Shown here piece after piece: positions 26,472 to 36,264 of a DNA stretch of 64,000 bases. Made by a program: the position numbers and the translations under genes. The DNA lies in NCBI RefSeq assembly GCF_900101785.1, contig NZ_LT629688.1, positions 3,596,001 to 3,660,000 on the forward strand. Direction: 5' to 3'. This DNA is from Auraticoccus monumenti (GTDB taxonomy: Bacteria > Actinomycetota > Actinomycetes > Propionibacteriales > Propionibacteriaceae). The notes below the pieces were generated by a model that worked only from the letters and a program-made list of their open reading frames with translations, had not been told where the DNA came from and did not search any database. The stretch's first letter is position 1; every line of letters begins with the position of its first letter.

Positions 26472-27384
26472 GCGGGTCTCCTGCCTTCTCGTGGGCGCCG
26501 TCGCCGGCGGGAGGCGCGTCCTCCGGCGGTGTGCCGTCCTCGCGGACGGTGCCGTCGTCGAGGACGGGGGCCTCGTCGAACTCGTCGGAGATGTCCAGCT
26601 CACCGGAGTCGCTGCCCACCCAGCGGATGGTCAGCTCCCCCAGCGGGTCCACCTGCTCGAAGGCCACCGCGCGCTCGCGGTACAGCTCGAGCAGGGCGAG
26701 GAAGCGGGCCACCGTGGTCATCCGGTCCGCGTCCCCGGTGAGGCTGCGGAAGGTGATGGCGCGGGACCGCCGCAGCCTGGCCACGATCAGGGACGCCTGC
26801 TCCCGGACGCTGACCTGGGGCGCGTGCAGGTGCGCCAGGGACAGCTGCTGGATGGGTCGCGGCGTCATGGCGCGGGCGGCCAGCACGGCCAGCCGCTCCG
26901 GGCCGGAGGCGAAGGTCACCTCCGGCAGCAGCCGCGCGTAGCGGTCCTCCAGCCCACCGGGGCGTGGGAACCGGCGGCCCTGGTCGGTGAGGACGTCCTC
27001 CAGCCAGGCCGCCACCTGCTTGAAGGCGCGGTACTGCAGCAGCCGGGCGAAGAGCAGGTCGCGGGCCTCCAGCAGGGCCAGGTCCTCGGGGTCCTCGACC
27101 TCCCCCTGGGGCAGCAGCCGGGCGGCCTTCAGGTCCAGCAGGGTGGCTGCCACCAGCACGAACTGGCTGGTCTGCTCGAGGTCCCAGACGCTGCCGGCGG
27201 CCTTGATGTGGGCGATGAACTCGTCGGTGACCCGTGACAGGGCCACCTCGGTGACGTCCATCCGGTGCCGGGAGATCAGCTGGAGCAGCAGGTCGAAGGG
27301 GCCCTCGAAGTTGTCCAGGCGGACGTTGAAGGTGGGACGGCCCTCGGTGCCGGCCAGGCGGTCGGCGGTGGCCGACCTGCTCAC
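26464..27384 (-). CDS. scpA: Segregation and condensation protein ScpA (kleisin)
   Basis: 306 residues, the kleisin of the Smc condensin. Conserved N-terminal region FNVRLDNFEGPFDLLLQLISRHRMDVTEVALS (about 19-50) contacts Smc, and the C-terminal winged helix is ITFRSLTGDADRMTTVARFLALLELYR. A low-complexity tail of about 45 residues follows (DEFDEAPVLDDGTV onward). GTG start overlaps the upstream small gene by 4 bases (GTGA). Confidence 0.94.
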   Translation of the reverse strand: MSRSATADRLAGTEGRPTFNVRLDNFEGPFDLLLQLISRHRMDVTEVALSRVTDEFIAHIKAAGSVWDLEQTSQFVLVAATLLDLKAARLLPQGEVEDPEDLALLEARDLLFARLLQYRAFKQVAAWLEDVLTDQGRRFPRPGGLEDRYARLLPEVTFASGPERLAVLAARAMTPRPIQQLSLAHLHAPQVSVREQASLIVARLRRSRAITFRSLTGDADRMTTVARFLALLELYRERAVAFEQVDPLGELTIRWVGSDSGELDISDEFDEAPVLDDGTVREDGTPPEDAPPAGDGAHEKAGDPRG

Positions 27385-27722
27385 GTGTCGCCGAGGCGCT
27401 GGACCAGGTCCGAGTCCGCGCCCCTCTCGGCGAGGTCGGCCAGGGCGGCGGCGATGGCGGCGCGCACGATGCGTCCCCGGTCCACCCCCAGCCGGTGCTC
27501 GGCCCGCAGCTGCAACCGGGCCTGCTCCAGCGCGACCAGCTCGTCGCTGCTGACGTAGACGGTGATCTTCTCGTCGTGGCGGACCCGCCCGGTGGCCTGG
27601 GGACCGGGTGCGGTGCGCGGCGACGCGGAGGCGGGTGATGCCGGTCCGGGGACCAGGTCCGGCACGCCCTGGGTGGGGCGGAACAGCTCCGAGGCGCCGG
27701 GCAGGTTCACTCGGCGCGGCAT
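27381..27722 (-). CDS. Small protein between parA and scpA, possible ribbon-helix-helix DNA-binding protein
   Basis: 113 residues. The first 50 are a Pro/Ala/Ser-rich arm. The rest (EKITVYVSSDELVALEQARLQLR, then GVDRGRIVRAAIAAALADL) has the strand-helix-helix pattern of ribbon-helix-helix DNA-binding domains. It overlaps the end of parA by 16 bases and the start of scpA by 4, so it is translationally tied to both. A role with the ParA-like ATPase in chromosome segregation is an inference from position. Confidence 0.75.
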   Translation of the reverse strand: MPRRVNLPGASELFRPTQGVPDLVPGPASPASASPRTAPGPQATGRVRHDEKITVYVSSDELVALEQARLQLRAEHRLGVDRGRIVRAAIAAALADLAERGADSDLVQRLGDT

Positions 27723-28639
27723 CGGGCCAGCACCTCCCGGGCGAGCGAGCGGTAGGCGGCGGCTCCCGGCGAGGAGGAGGCGTAGGTGGTGATCGGCTCC
27801 CCCGCCACGGTGGTCTCGGGGAACTTGATGGTGCGTCGGATCACGGTGTGGAACACGACGTCGCCGAAGGCCTGCACCACCCGCTCCAGCACCTCGCGGC
27901 TGTGCAGGGTGCGGGCGTCGTACATGGTGCCGAGGATGCCCATCAGGTTCAGCGACGGGTTCAGCCGGTCCTGCACCTTGGCGATGGTGTCGGTCAGCAG
28001 CGCCACCCCCCGCAGGGCGAAGAACTCGCACTCCAGCGGGACGACGACCTCGTCGCTGGCGGTCAGGGCGTTGACGGTGAGCAGCCCGAGGGAGGGGGCG
28101 CAGTCGATCAGGATGACGTCGTAGCGGTCGCGGACCCGGTCCAGCACCCGCTTGAGGGTCTGCTCCCGGGCCACCTCCGAGACCAGCTGCACCTCGGCGG
28201 CGGAGAGGTCGATGTTGGCCGGCAGCAGGTCCAGGCCCGGCACCACGGTGTCGGTGACCACCTCGTCGAAGGTGTGCTCGCGAGACATCAGCAGGTTGTA
28301 GACGCTGGCCTCGAGGGTGTGCGGGTTGACGCCCAGCCCGACCGAGAGCGAACCCTGCGGGTCGAAGTCGACCATCAGCACGCGTCGTCCGGTCTCGGCC
28401 AGCGCGGCGCCCAGGTTGATGGTCGAGGTGGTCTTGCCGACCCCGCCCTTCTGGTTGCACATGGCGATGATGGTGGCCCGCCGCGGGCCGGGGCCCGGGG
28501 GCGTGGGCTCGGGCAGCTCCGGCCAGGGGCGACCCGTCGGTCCGAGGGCGGCCGGCTGACCGGACGCGCTGGCGCGTCCCACCGCCGGCGCGGTCTCGAA
28601 GAGCAGGCTCTGCTGGCCAGCGGCCTGTGCGTGGTCCAC
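27707..28639 (-). CDS. parA: ParA-family chromosome partitioning ATPase
   Basis: 310 residues: a 55-residue Pro/Gly-rich N-terminal arm, then the deviant Walker A KGGVGKT (64-70), Walker A' MVDFDPQGSLS and Walker B DVILIDCAPSLGLLT. It is not beside a parB gene, so this is the second ParA/Soj-like protein that many actinobacteria encode next to scpA, rather than the origin-proximal ParA. GTG 28639 is chosen because GGAAGGA sits 5 bases upstream; the frame extends to 28660. Confidence 0.92.
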   Translation of the reverse strand: MDHAQAAGQQSLLFETAPAVGRASASGQPAALGPTGRPWPELPEPTPPGPGPRRATIIAMCNQKGGVGKTTSTINLGAALAETGRRVLMVDFDPQGSLSVGLGVNPHTLEASVYNLLMSREHTFDEVVTDTVVPGLDLLPANIDLSAAEVQLVSEVAREQTLKRVLDRVRDRYDVILIDCAPSLGLLTVNALTASDEVVVPLECEFFALRGVALLTDTIAKVQDRLNPSLNLMGILGTMYDARTLHSREVLERVVQAFGDVVFHTVIRRTIKFPETTVAGEPITTYASSSPGAAAYRSLAREVLARCRAE

Positions 28640-28725
28640 GTGGTTCCTTCCGGGCGACACCAGAGGTCGAGGTTACCGCGACCGGGGCCGTGCCGGAGGC
28701 GGTCGTGCCCCGAGGGGTGCGCAGC

Positions 28726-28744
28726 GCCCCCCGGCTCAGGGGGC
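28726..28744 (-). terminator. Candidate terminator of the ABC importer operon
   Basis: GCCCCC and GGGGGC (6-bp stem, 7-base loop) lie about 120 bases past the last gene of the ABC operon and before parA. Modest stem, no T tract. Confidence 0.4.
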
Positions 28745-28866
28745 CACCGGCACCACGGCTGGCTCCCGGGTGAGAGCTCGTCGGTCCACGCCGCCGCCCG
28801 CGCCGAGGAGGGCGCCACGGCCGACCGGCCCACCGAGGAGTCGAGGTCGGGGAGGCGTCGTCGGCG

Positions 28867-29418
28867 CTACCCCTGCGCGTCGGGTCCGGTGCTGACCGCC
28901 GGGTCGGTGGCGAACCACAGCGCGTGCGGCAGCTGGAACGCGGTGAAGCAGTAGTTGCCCATCGGCAGCCAGTACGCGAACTCCTCGACGGTCGAGCCCT
29001 GGAAGGCGACGACGAACTGCCAGCGGTCGGCGCAGAGGGCCCAGACCCGACGCTTGCGGGTGGCGCCGTCCTCGGAGAAGGTGAAGGTCCGCTCGAGCCG
29101 GACGATGTTGTTGTACGTGGTGTCCGAGCTCGCCTCCACCACGACGTCGGGCAATTGGGCGACCCCGTCGTCGAAGCCCGCCCGCAGCGTCTCCAGGTCC
29201 TCGGCGAGCACGGCGACCCCGAGGTCGGTCACCGCCACCGCGAAGTACGTCGACTCGTCGTCGACCTCGGGCCGGACGATGACGCCGTCCAGGTCCAGGT
29301 CCAGGTCGGAGCGCACCCATCCCGACGGGTGCCGGAACTCGTAGCGGCCGTCCTCGTCGGTGAACGTGGTGATGCCGGAGAACCGCGGCCGCCCCACCCG
29401 GGCGCCCGGCCCGCTCAC
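28867..29418 (-). CDS. Unknown protein coupled to the ABC importer (PsbP/DcrB-like fold possible)
   Basis: 183 residues, no signal peptide and no membrane helix. The pattern [22 protein letters not shown]...[10 protein letters not shown]...[12 protein letters not shown]...[20 protein letters not shown] is an alternation of strands and helices seen in PsbP/Mog1/DcrB-like domains, including the opening 'structured strand plus HPSGW'. Its GTG overlaps the upstream ATPase stop (GTGA), making it the sixth gene of the importer operon. A cytosolic accessory role for the transporter is only inference. Confidence 0.7.
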   Translation of the reverse strand: MSGPGARVGRPRFSGITTFTDEDGRYEFRHPSGWVRSDLDLDLDGVIVRPEVDDESTYFAVAVTDLGVAVLAEDLETLRAGFDDGVAQLPDVVVEASSDTTYNNIVRLERTFTFSEDGATRKRRVWALCADRWQFVVAFQGSTVEEFAYWLPMGNYCFTAFQLPHALWFATDPAVSTGPDAQG

Positions 29419-30572
29419 GGAGCGACCCCCTCGGCCGCGGACATCGGCCGGGCTCCGACCGGCGCGAACTGCTCGTCGCCGCGCCCGCCCACGACCGGGG
29501 ACGGCACGACGGCCCCCTTGAGATGCAGCTCCTCGGCGAAGTGGCAGGCGGCCTGCCGCACCGTGCCGGTGGACGACCCGTCCTCCGCGAGCAGCGTCCG
29601 CAACGCCGGGGTCTCCTCGGAGCAGACCGGCTGGGCGTACGGGCAGCGGGTGTGGAAGTAGCACCCCGACGGCGGGTCGGCCGGGCTCGGCACGTCACCG
29701 GTCAGCGGCACGACCTCCGTCCGGTTGCGTGGGTCGGGCTGCGGCAGCGCCGACAGCAGCGCCTCGGTGTAGGGGTGCTTCGGGCTGTAGAAGAGCTCCT
29801 GGGTGGTGCCGATCTCGACGACACGACCGACGTACATCACCGCCACCCGGTCGGCGATGTGCTCCACCACCGACAGGTCGTGGGAGATGAACACGTAGGT
29901 CAGTCCCAGCCGCTCCTGCAGGTCCTCCAGCAGGTTGATGACCTGGGCCTGGACCGACACGTCCAGCGCCGAGACCGGCTCGTCGCAGATGATCAGGTCG
30001 GGGTCGAGCGCGATCGCGCGGGCGATCCCGATCCGCTGGCGCTGACCGCCGGAGAAGGCGTGCGGGTAGCGGCTCGCGTGCTCGGGCCGCAGACCCACCA
30101 CGGTCAGCAGCTCGGCCACCCGGTCACGCAGGGCCTGGCCCTTGAGCACGCCGTTGATGACCAGCGGCTCGGCGATCAGCCGGCCGACGGTCATCCGCGC
30201 GTCGAGGGAGGCGAAGGGGTCCTGGAAGATGATCTGCATCCGCGGCCGGACCTGGTTCATCGTCTTCCGGTCCGCGGTCGCCAGGTCCACCGGTCCGAGC
30301 TCGGGGTGCCGGAACACCACCGTCCCACCGGTCGGCTCCTCGAGCCGGAGGATGGTGCGACCCGTCGTGCTCTTGCCGCAGCCGGACTCGCCGACCACCG
30401 CGAGCGTCTCGCCCTTGGCCACGGTGAGCGACACCCCGTCCACCGCCTTGACGTGGCCGATCGTGCGCCGCAGCATCCCGCCCTTGATCGGGAACCACTT
30501 CCGCAGGTCCGTCACCTCCAGCAGCGGCTCGGACTTCACGGGCTCGGGGCTCACCGTCTCGGTCATCGTCAT
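29415..30572 (-). CDS. ABC importer ATPase, DppF/OppF type
   Basis: 385 residues. Walker [11 protein letters not shown]-loop [12 protein letters not shown], signature [14 protein letters not shown], Walker [13 protein letters not shown] and switch His FISHDLS are all intact. The C-terminal oligopeptide-ABC region includes the Cys cluster [15 protein letters not shown], a probable iron-sulfur site shared by Dpp/Opp ATPases. It pairs with the adjacent ATPase to drive import. ATG 30572 overlaps the upstream stop by 4 bases; ATG 30566, two codons on, has better spacing from GAGGGG. Confidence 0.93.
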   Translation of the reverse strand: MTMTETVSPEPVKSEPLLEVTDLRKWFPIKGGMLRRTIGHVKAVDGVSLTVAKGETLAVVGESGCGKSTTGRTILRLEEPTGGTVVFRHPELGPVDLATADRKTMNQVRPRMQIIFQDPFASLDARMTVGRLIAEPLVINGVLKGQALRDRVAELLTVVGLRPEHASRYPHAFSGGQRQRIGIARAIALDPDLIICDEPVSALDVSVQAQVINLLEDLQERLGLTYVFISHDLSVVEHIADRVAVMYVGRVVEIGTTQELFYSPKHPYTEALLSALPQPDPRNRTEVVPLTGDVPSPADPPSGCYFHTRCPYAQPVCSEETPALRTLLAEDGSSTGTVRQAACHFAEELHLKGAVVPSPVVGGRGDEQFAPVGARPMSAAEGVAP

Positions 30573-31699
30573 CCCCTCGTGGTGGCCGGCGCCGCGAGCG
30601 CGGCCCGTCCCTCGTCGGTGTACAGGTGGCACTTCGCCCCGTGCGGGGTCGGGCCGGCGAGGAGTGCCTCGGCCGGGATGGTGTCGCGGCACACGTCGCC
30701 GAGGTAGTCCGGGCAGCGGGGGTGGAAGCTGCACCCCGTGACCTGGGTGTACGGGTCGGGGATCGAGCCCTTGATCACCTCGAGCGGTGTGTGCTCGGCC
30801 ATGCCGATCCGCGGGATGGAGCGCAGCAGCGAGCGCGTGTAGGGGTGCTTGGGGTTGTAGAAGATCTCGTCCACCGACGCCCGCTCCACCACCTGGCCGA
30901 GGTACATCACGATGACCTCGTCGCAGAGCTGCGCCACGACACCCATGCTGTGGGTGATGAACATGATGGACATGCCGATCTCGTCCTTGAGCTTGCGCAT
31001 CAGCGCCAGGATCTGGGCCTCGGTCGTGACGTCCAGCGCGGTCGTCGGCTCGTCGGCGATGAGCAGCGCGGGGTGGCAGGACATCGCCATCGCGATCATG
31101 GCCCGCTGCCGCATGCCACCGGAGAGCTGGTGCGGGTAGGACTTGGCGATCCGTTCGGGGTTGGGCATGCCGACCTGGCGGAGCATGTCGACCGCCTGCT
31201 GACGCGCCTTCTCCTTGTCCGGCGTCTGGTGCAGCAGGATCGCCTCCTCGATCTGCGACCCGACCGTGTACACGGGGTTGAGCGAGGTCATCGGCTCCTG
31301 GAAGATCATCGCGATCTCGGCACCGCGGATCGCCCGCATCGCTGCGCTGCGCGGGTTCAGCCGGGTGATGTCGACCCCGCCGGACGCCGTCACCGCGTCG
31401 TCCGCCCCGGCCCCGTCCTCGGCCAGCAGCTGCGACGTCGCCCTGTCGCCGCCCTGCCGGTGGAACTCGATCGAGCCGTTCGTGATCTTCCCCGGGTGCT
31501 CGATGATCTGCATGATCGCGCGGGCGGTGACGCTCTTGCCGCAGCCGCTCTCACCGACGATCCCGACCACCTTGCCGCGCGGGATGTCGAAGCTCACGCC
31601 GTTGAGCGCGCGGACCACGCCGAGGGTGGTCTTGAACTCCACCTGCAGGTCCTGGACCGAGACGATGACGTCCTCGGGGTGCTCGGTGCTCGTGGTCAC
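30569..31699 (-). CDS. ABC importer ATPase, DppD/OppD type
   Basis: 376 residues. Walker [11 protein letters not shown]-loop [10 protein letters not shown], signature [14 protein letters not shown], Walker [13 protein letters not shown], His switch FITHSMG and the C-terminal cysteines [16 protein letters not shown]. An insert of about 30 residues ([25 protein letters not shown]) lies between Walker A and the Q-loop and is low-complexity; it is unusual for this family. GTG 31699 has the ribosome site AAGGAG 8 bases upstream; frames extending further are shadows. Confidence 0.93.
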   Translation of the reverse strand: MTTSTEHPEDVIVSVQDLQVEFKTTLGVVRALNGVSFDIPRGKVVGIVGESGCGKSVTARAIMQIIEHPGKITNGSIEFHRQGGDRATSQLLAEDGAGADDAVTASGGVDITRLNPRSAAMRAIRGAEIAMIFQEPMTSLNPVYTVGSQIEEAILLHQTPDKEKARQQAVDMLRQVGMPNPERIAKSYPHQLSGGMRQRAMIAMAMSCHPALLIADEPTTALDVTTEAQILALMRKLKDEIGMSIMFITHSMGVVAQLCDEVIVMYLGQVVERASVDEIFYNPKHPYTRSLLRSIPRIGMAEHTPLEVIKGSIPDPYTQVTGCSFHPRCPDYLGDVCRDTIPAEALLAGPTPHGAKCHLYTDEGRAALAAPATTRG

Positions 31700-31728
31700 G
31701 GTGTGCTTCTCCTTGGCTCGTGGACGGC

Positions 31729-32883
31729 TCAGCTGTACGGGTCGACGGCATCGCGCACGCCGTCGCCGAGCAGCTGGAAGCAGGTGATGGCGAGGACCAC
31801 GGCGACGCCGGGGATGAGCACCCACGGGTACTGCTGCAGCACGTCGATGCGCGACGCGTCCTGCAGCAGCACACCCCAGCTGATCGCCGGGTCGAGCATG
31901 CCGATGCCGAGGAAGGACAGGGCCGTCTCGGCGAGGATGGTGGCCGGGATCGCCAGCATCGACACGGCCACGATGTGGCTGGCCGCGTTGGGCAGCAGGT
32001 GGGTGGTCACGATCCGGAACCCCGACGCGTTCGCCGACCGGGCCGCGGCGACGTAGTCGGCCGAGGCGTACCCCATCACCTTGCCGCGCACCTGCCTGGC
32101 CAGACCTGTCCAGGCCACCAGGGACAAGATCATCGTCATCACGAAGTACCGCTGGGTGACCGAGAGGTCCTGCGGCATGACGGCGGCCATGGTGGCCCAC
32201 AGCGGGATGGTCGGGACCGACATGATGACCTCGATGACGCGCTGGATCACGGTGTCGGTCGCCCCGCCGGCGTAGCCGGAGATGGTTCCGAGGACCGACC
32301 CGAGGACGGTCGCCACGATGACCCCGAGCAGGCCGATGGTCAGCGAGACCTGGGCACCGTGGATCGTGCGGCTGAAGAGGTCGCGGCCGTTGCCGTCCGC
32401 CCCGAAGACCAGGACGCGGCCCTCGGGCACCGTGAAGAGGTGGCGGTCGGTCGGGATGAAGCCGAACAGCTCGTACTCGTACCCCCTGCTGAAGAACTGC
32501 AGTTGGATCGGGTCGTCGCAGTTGGTGACGTAGGTCGTGGAGATGTTGATCGGGTCGATCTCCTGGGTGGTCCGGCAGACCGCCGGCCCGCCGGACCACG
32601 TCCACGAGCTGGGCGCGGCGTACTTGAACTCCTGGTTCACCGCCGCCGGGTCGCTGGGCGAGAGGAAGCCGGCGAAGAGGGCCCCGAGGTACATCAGGAT
32701 CAGGATGACCAGGCTCGCGACCGCGAGCTTGCTCCGCTTGAAGCGACGCACCATGAGGCTGCGCTGGGAGACCTCACCGATCTTGCTGTCCTGCGCCGCC
32801 GGTCCGCCGGTGCCCGGTGCGCCGGTGCCCTGGGACGTGCCCTCGTCGAGCCCCGCCCCGGAGATCTGAGCTGTTGCCGTCAT
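31729..32883 (-). CDS. ABC importer permease, DppC/OppC type with inserted loop domain
   Basis: 384 residues. A hydrophilic N-terminal arm (1-50) precedes the first helix, then an external insertion of about 85 residues (roughly 75-165: [17 protein letters not shown] to [10 protein letters not shown]), and the BPD_transp_1 domain with the EAA-type loop [23 protein letters not shown]. That external insertion is seen in permeases of alpha-galactoside/oligosaccharide importers of the Opp family and hints at a sugar rather than peptide substrate. Two cysteines in the insert could pair. AGGAG precedes ATG 32883. Confidence 0.9.
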   Translation of the reverse strand: MTATAQISGAGLDEGTSQGTGAPGTGGPAAQDSKIGEVSQRSLMVRRFKRSKLAVASLVILILMYLGALFAGFLSPSDPAAVNQEFKYAAPSSWTWSGGPAVCRTTQEIDPINISTTYVTNCDDPIQLQFFSRGYEYELFGFIPTDRHLFTVPEGRVLVFGADGNGRDLFSRTIHGAQVSLTIGLLGVIVATVLGSVLGTISGYAGGATDTVIQRVIEVIMSVPTIPLWATMAAVMPQDLSVTQRYFVMTMILSLVAWTGLARQVRGKVMGYASADYVAAARSANASGFRIVTTHLLPNAASHIVAVSMLAIPATILAETALSFLGIGMLDPAISWGVLLQDASRIDVLQQYPWVLIPGVAVVLAITCFQLLGDGVRDAVDPYS

Positions 32884-32891
32884 CTCTGCTC

Positions 32892-33878
32892 CTAGCTCGC
32901 TGTCCGGGCTCGTGGGTCGATCCAGGCGAGGGCGAGATCGGAGATCACGTTCCCGATGACCAGCAGGATCGAGAGGAAGACCAGCAGGGTCGCCGCCACG
33001 TAGGTGTCCTTGACGATGAGGCTCTGCAGCAGCGCCTGGCCCGTCGTGGGCAGCGCGAACACGATCGAGACGATCGCCTCGCCCGAGATCAGGGCCGACA
33101 GGGTGGTCCCGAACGTCATCACCAGGGGGTGCAGGGCGTTGCGCACGGCGTGCTTCCAGATCACCCGTGACTCGGAGACCCCCTTGGCACGGGCGGTCTG
33201 GATGTACTGCTGGCCCAGCACGTCGAACAGGTTCGCGCGCATCACGCGGGTGAGCCAGGCGGTGCTCCCCACCGTGATCACCACCAGGGGCATCCAGAGG
33301 TGGCCCAGCATGTCGGCGAACTTCGCAGCGCTCCACTCCGCGTTGCGGTACTCGTTGGAGAACAACCCGCCGACTTCTATCCCACCCCAGCGCACCGCGG
33401 CCGTCATCACCGCCAGGGCCAGCAGGAACTCGGGGATGGCCACCCCGACGAACTGGATCACCGTGATGACGTTGTCGGGCAGGCTGTACCGGTGGGTCGC
33501 GGAGTACACGCCGATGGGGATCGCGACCGCCCAGGCGATGATGATCGCGCCGACGGACAGCGCGATCGACAGCCCGAGCCGGCTCCAGATCAGGTCGGCC
33601 ACCGGCTCCCGGAAGGCGAAGGACTGGCCGAAGTCGCCCGTGAGGAGGCCGCCGGCCCACTTGCCGTACTTGACGATCCAGGGGTCGTTGATCCCGTACT
33701 GCTCCTCCAGGGCCTGGACCTGCGCGTCGGAGACGACGTTGCCCTGGGCGCGGAGCCGGGAGATCTCGGCCGTGATCGCCGACCCGGGCGCCAGCTCGAT
33801 GATGAAGAACGCCACCAAGGAGACGGCGACCACGGTCAGCGCGGCGTAGGCCAGCCGCCGGGCGATGAAGACGAGCAT
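32892..33878 (-). CDS. ABC importer permease, DppB/OppB type
   Basis: 328 residues with six membrane helices. The cytosolic coupling loop is YIQTARAKGVSESRVIWKHAVRNAL. The stretch LEEQYGINDPWIVKYGKWAGGLLTGDFGQS after helix 1 is typical of family-5 importer permeases. It forms the pore with the DppC-like subunit. It lies 8 bases upstream of the DppC-like gene and 83 bases after the binding protein gene, on one probable transcript. Confidence 0.94.
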   Translation of the reverse strand: MLVFIARRLAYAALTVVAVSLVAFFIIELAPGSAITAEISRLRAQGNVVSDAQVQALEEQYGINDPWIVKYGKWAGGLLTGDFGQSFAFREPVADLIWSRLGLSIALSVGAIIIAWAVAIPIGVYSATHRYSLPDNVITVIQFVGVAIPEFLLALAVMTAAVRWGGIEVGGLFSNEYRNAEWSAAKFADMLGHLWMPLVVITVGSTAWLTRVMRANLFDVLGQQYIQTARAKGVSESRVIWKHAVRNALHPLVMTFGTTLSALISGEAIVSIVFALPTTGQALLQSLIVKDTYVAATLLVFLSILLVIGNVISDLALAWIDPRARTAS

Positions 33879-33961
33879 CGGACGAACCCCCCTCGATCAG
33901 GACATCACGGCACGTGGACGGGTGGGTCCGCGGCGGCAGGTGCCGCCGCGGACGTCACACG

Positions 33962-36094
33962 TCAGGTGGTGTGCTGGTCGGGGTTGTCCCAGAAGTAGCA
34001 CTCGGGGTCGTAGACCGCCGGCGTCGGGTGGATCCACGGGTTGACCATCCCGCCCTGCGCGAGGTTCTCCGTGCGCGGGACGTTCTTCAGATCCGTCTTC
34101 ACCACGATGACCTGCGGGTAGTTGGCCACCGACCCGATGAAGAACGGGCCGTCGGAGATGTGGATCTTGATCATGTCCCACACCAGCTGGTGCCGCTTCA
34201 GCTCGTCCGGCTCGACCTTGCTGGCGTTGTACAGGTCCCACAGCTTCTGGATGGGCCCGTCCGGCTCCGGCTCCATCCGCGGCGGTGTCCGCTCCCAGGG
34301 GTCGACGTCGGCCTCGGTCCCCTCGGTCTTGGTGCCCAGCTGCTGGTACCACTGACCCTCCAGCGGGGCCCAGCGGGTGAACTCCAGGGGCACCAGCCAC
34401 TGCGGGTACACCAGGTGGTTCGGGCCGTCCCCGACCTCCCAGTTGCTGTGGCCCATCAGCTTGCCGGTCTTCCACTCGTCGTCGTAGCTCTGCGGAGGGA
34501 TGGGGTTGACCCGCATCTCGATGCCGACGGCCTTGAGGTCGGAGACCAGCTGGTTGTCCTTGGTCTTGTGCTCCTGGGAGGAGTCGGCGGTCGTGTCCAG
34601 CCGCAGCGTCAGCTTGCCGCCGCCGGGCAGCTCGCGCATCCCGTCGCCGTCGGCGTCGGTCACCCCGATCTCCTCCAGCAGCTGCTTGGCCTTCTCCACG
34701 TCGTAGGCGACGTAGGCGTCACGCCAGGAGCTGTAGGCCTGCCGGCCGGTGTCGTCGACCTGGTACTCGATCGCCTTCGGGCTCAGCGTCCCGGTGGTCG
34801 CCTCGCCGGTGTTGAAGTAGACCGACCGGCGGACCGCCTCGCGGTTGAACGCGTGCGAGATCGCCTGACGGAACTTCGGCTCCCGGATGACGTCGCGCAG
34901 CTCCTCGTCGACGTAGTCGTAGTTGAGGAAGAAGATCGAGCCGGTGCCCGACCCGCTGTCCCACAGCACGACCTCGGTCCCGGCCTGCGCCGCGCTGTCC
35001 CGGATGCCCTGGACGTCGTTCAGCGTGATCTGGTTGAACGGCCCGTGGGTGTAGTCCACGCTGCCCTGCTGCACCTGGAGCTTGCCGGCCTCGGCGTCGG
35101 AGACGACGCTGATCTGGATCTCGTCGATGTAGGGCAGCTGGTCCCCGTTCGGCATCACGGCCCAGTAGTAGGGGTTGCGCTCGAGCACGACACCCCTGGT
35201 GTTGTCGAAGGACTTGCACCGGTAGCCGATCAAGGTCGGGCAGTCCGGGTTGCGGTGCCAGTCGGCCTTGGTCTCCATCAGGCCGCCCACGGTGTCCCAG
35301 TCGTCGGGCACATCGTCGCCGTAGTCGGGGTGGAACTGCTTGAGGTAGTGGCTGGGCATGACCCAGATCGGACCGTTCTTGCCGATGTTGCCGTTCACCC
35401 ACATCGCCATCCGGTCCGCGGTCAGCGGGGCCGGTGCGTCGAAGGTCATCCTCAGCGTGGTGTCGTCCACCGCGGTGAACTCGGCCAGGGCGCCCGTGCC
35501 GGACCGGGCCTCGTCGGGCGGCGTGACGGCCATCTTCTGCTCGATGACGAACTCGTCCCACCAGAACATGACGTTCTCGGTGGTGAACGGCTCGCCGTCG
35601 GACCACTTGAGGCCCTTGCGGAAGTAGAACGTCCACTCCGAGGCGTCCTCGTTGGACTCCCAGGACTCGACCAGCCCGGGGGCGATGTCCTTGCCGTCGT
35701 TGAGGTAGCGCAGCGGGGAGTGGCCGTAGAAGAAGTTGCGGTTGGAGTCGGCCCTGGCCGTGCCGGTCGTGGAGAAGGTGTTGAGGTTCAGCTTGCCGCC
35801 GTACTTGCCGGGGGTCGCCCAGTTGTGCGGGATGACGTAGGGGTTCTCGGGCAGCCGCTCCGCGACCGGAGGCAGGCTCGGGTCGATGTTCGGCGCCTGC
35901 TGGTAGGTGCCCGGCGCGGGCAGCGGCTCGGTGGCCGAGCCGACCGCGGCCGAGCCCCCGCCCGACGGCGCGTTGCCCGACTGGTTCGGGTCAGGGCTGT
36001 TGCTGCCGCTGGTGCAGGCGGCGAGGGCTGCTGTACCGGCCACCACGGCCGAGCCGTAGAGAAGGCTGCGGCGGGTGAGGCGAGGAAGCTCCAT
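33962..36094 (-). CDS. Family-5 solute-binding lipoprotein of the ABC importer, Tat-type signal
   Basis: 710 residues. The N terminus carries a twin-arginine motif (TRRSLLYG, Arg8-Arg9) and a lipobox ending at Cys27 (ALAAC), then a Ser/Gly/Asn linker and an SBP_bac_5 domain (motifs LRYLNDGKDIAPGLVESWESNEDASEWTFY-like, FRQAISHAFNREAVRRSVYF). It captures the ligand outside the membrane. It is about 100-150 residues longer than usual peptide-binding proteins; cluster-C oligosaccharide binders are of this size. Ligand unknown; oligosaccharide is the working guess. First gene of a six-gene operon. GGAGG lies 6 bases before ATG 36094. Confidence 0.92.
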   Translation of the reverse strand: MELPRLTRRSLLYGSAVVAGTAALAACTSGSNSPDPNQSGNAPSGGGSAAVGSATEPLPAPGTYQQAPNIDPSLPPVAERLPENPYVIPHNWATPGKYGGKLNLNTFSTTGTARADSNRNFFYGHSPLRYLNDGKDIAPGLVESWESNEDASEWTFYFRKGLKWSDGEPFTTENVMFWWDEFVIEQKMAVTPPDEARSGTGALAEFTAVDDTTLRMTFDAPAPLTADRMAMWVNGNIGKNGPIWVMPSHYLKQFHPDYGDDVPDDWDTVGGLMETKADWHRNPDCPTLIGYRCKSFDNTRGVVLERNPYYWAVMPNGDQLPYIDEIQISVVSDAEAGKLQVQQGSVDYTHGPFNQITLNDVQGIRDSAAQAGTEVVLWDSGSGTGSIFFLNYDYVDEELRDVIREPKFRQAISHAFNREAVRRSVYFNTGEATTGTLSPKAIEYQVDDTGRQAYSSWRDAYVAYDVEKAKQLLEEIGVTDADGDGMRELPGGGKLTLRLDTTADSSQEHKTKDNQLVSDLKAVGIEMRVNPIPPQSYDDEWKTGKLMGHSNWEVGDGPNHLVYPQWLVPLEFTRWAPLEGQWYQQLGTKTEGTEADVDPWERTPPRMEPEPDGPIQKLWDLYNASKVEPDELKRHQLVWDMIKIHISDGPFFIGSVANYPQVIVVKTDLKNVPRTENLAQGGMVNPWIHPTPAVYDPECYFWDNPDQHTT

Positions 36095-36167
36095 TGGTCC
36101 TCCAGGTTGCTGACTACGGTGTCAGTGCGTCGAGCGAGCCACCTCCTGTGAGGAGGCCTTCCCGAGC

Positions 36168-36205
36168 GCGGTGCCCGCATTCTGGCTGCGGTGCTCTGAT
36201 TCTGG
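36168..36205. repeat. Two direct 18-bp repeats spaced by 20 bp upstream of the ABC operon
   Basis: GCGGTGCCCGCATTCTGG (36168-36185) and GCGGTGCTCTGATTCTGG (36188-36205) match at 15 of 18 positions. The 20-bp period places both on the same face of the helix, about 75-125 bases before the binding-protein ATG. This is typical of a tandem operator. Confidence 0.5.
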
Positions 36206-36230
36206 ACGTGTGCGTCACGAATTGGTGGGA

Positions 36231-36259
36231 ACTGTAGCGACAAGTCGTCCGTGTCGGAA
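36231..36259 (-). promoter_or_regulatory. Candidate promoter of the ABC importer operon
   Basis: On the minus strand, TTCCGA (36254-36259), a 17-base spacer and TACAGT (36231-36236). Transcription would begin near 36224, so the direct repeats would lie just downstream of the start. Confidence 0.35.
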
Positions 36260-36264
36260 GGGGC

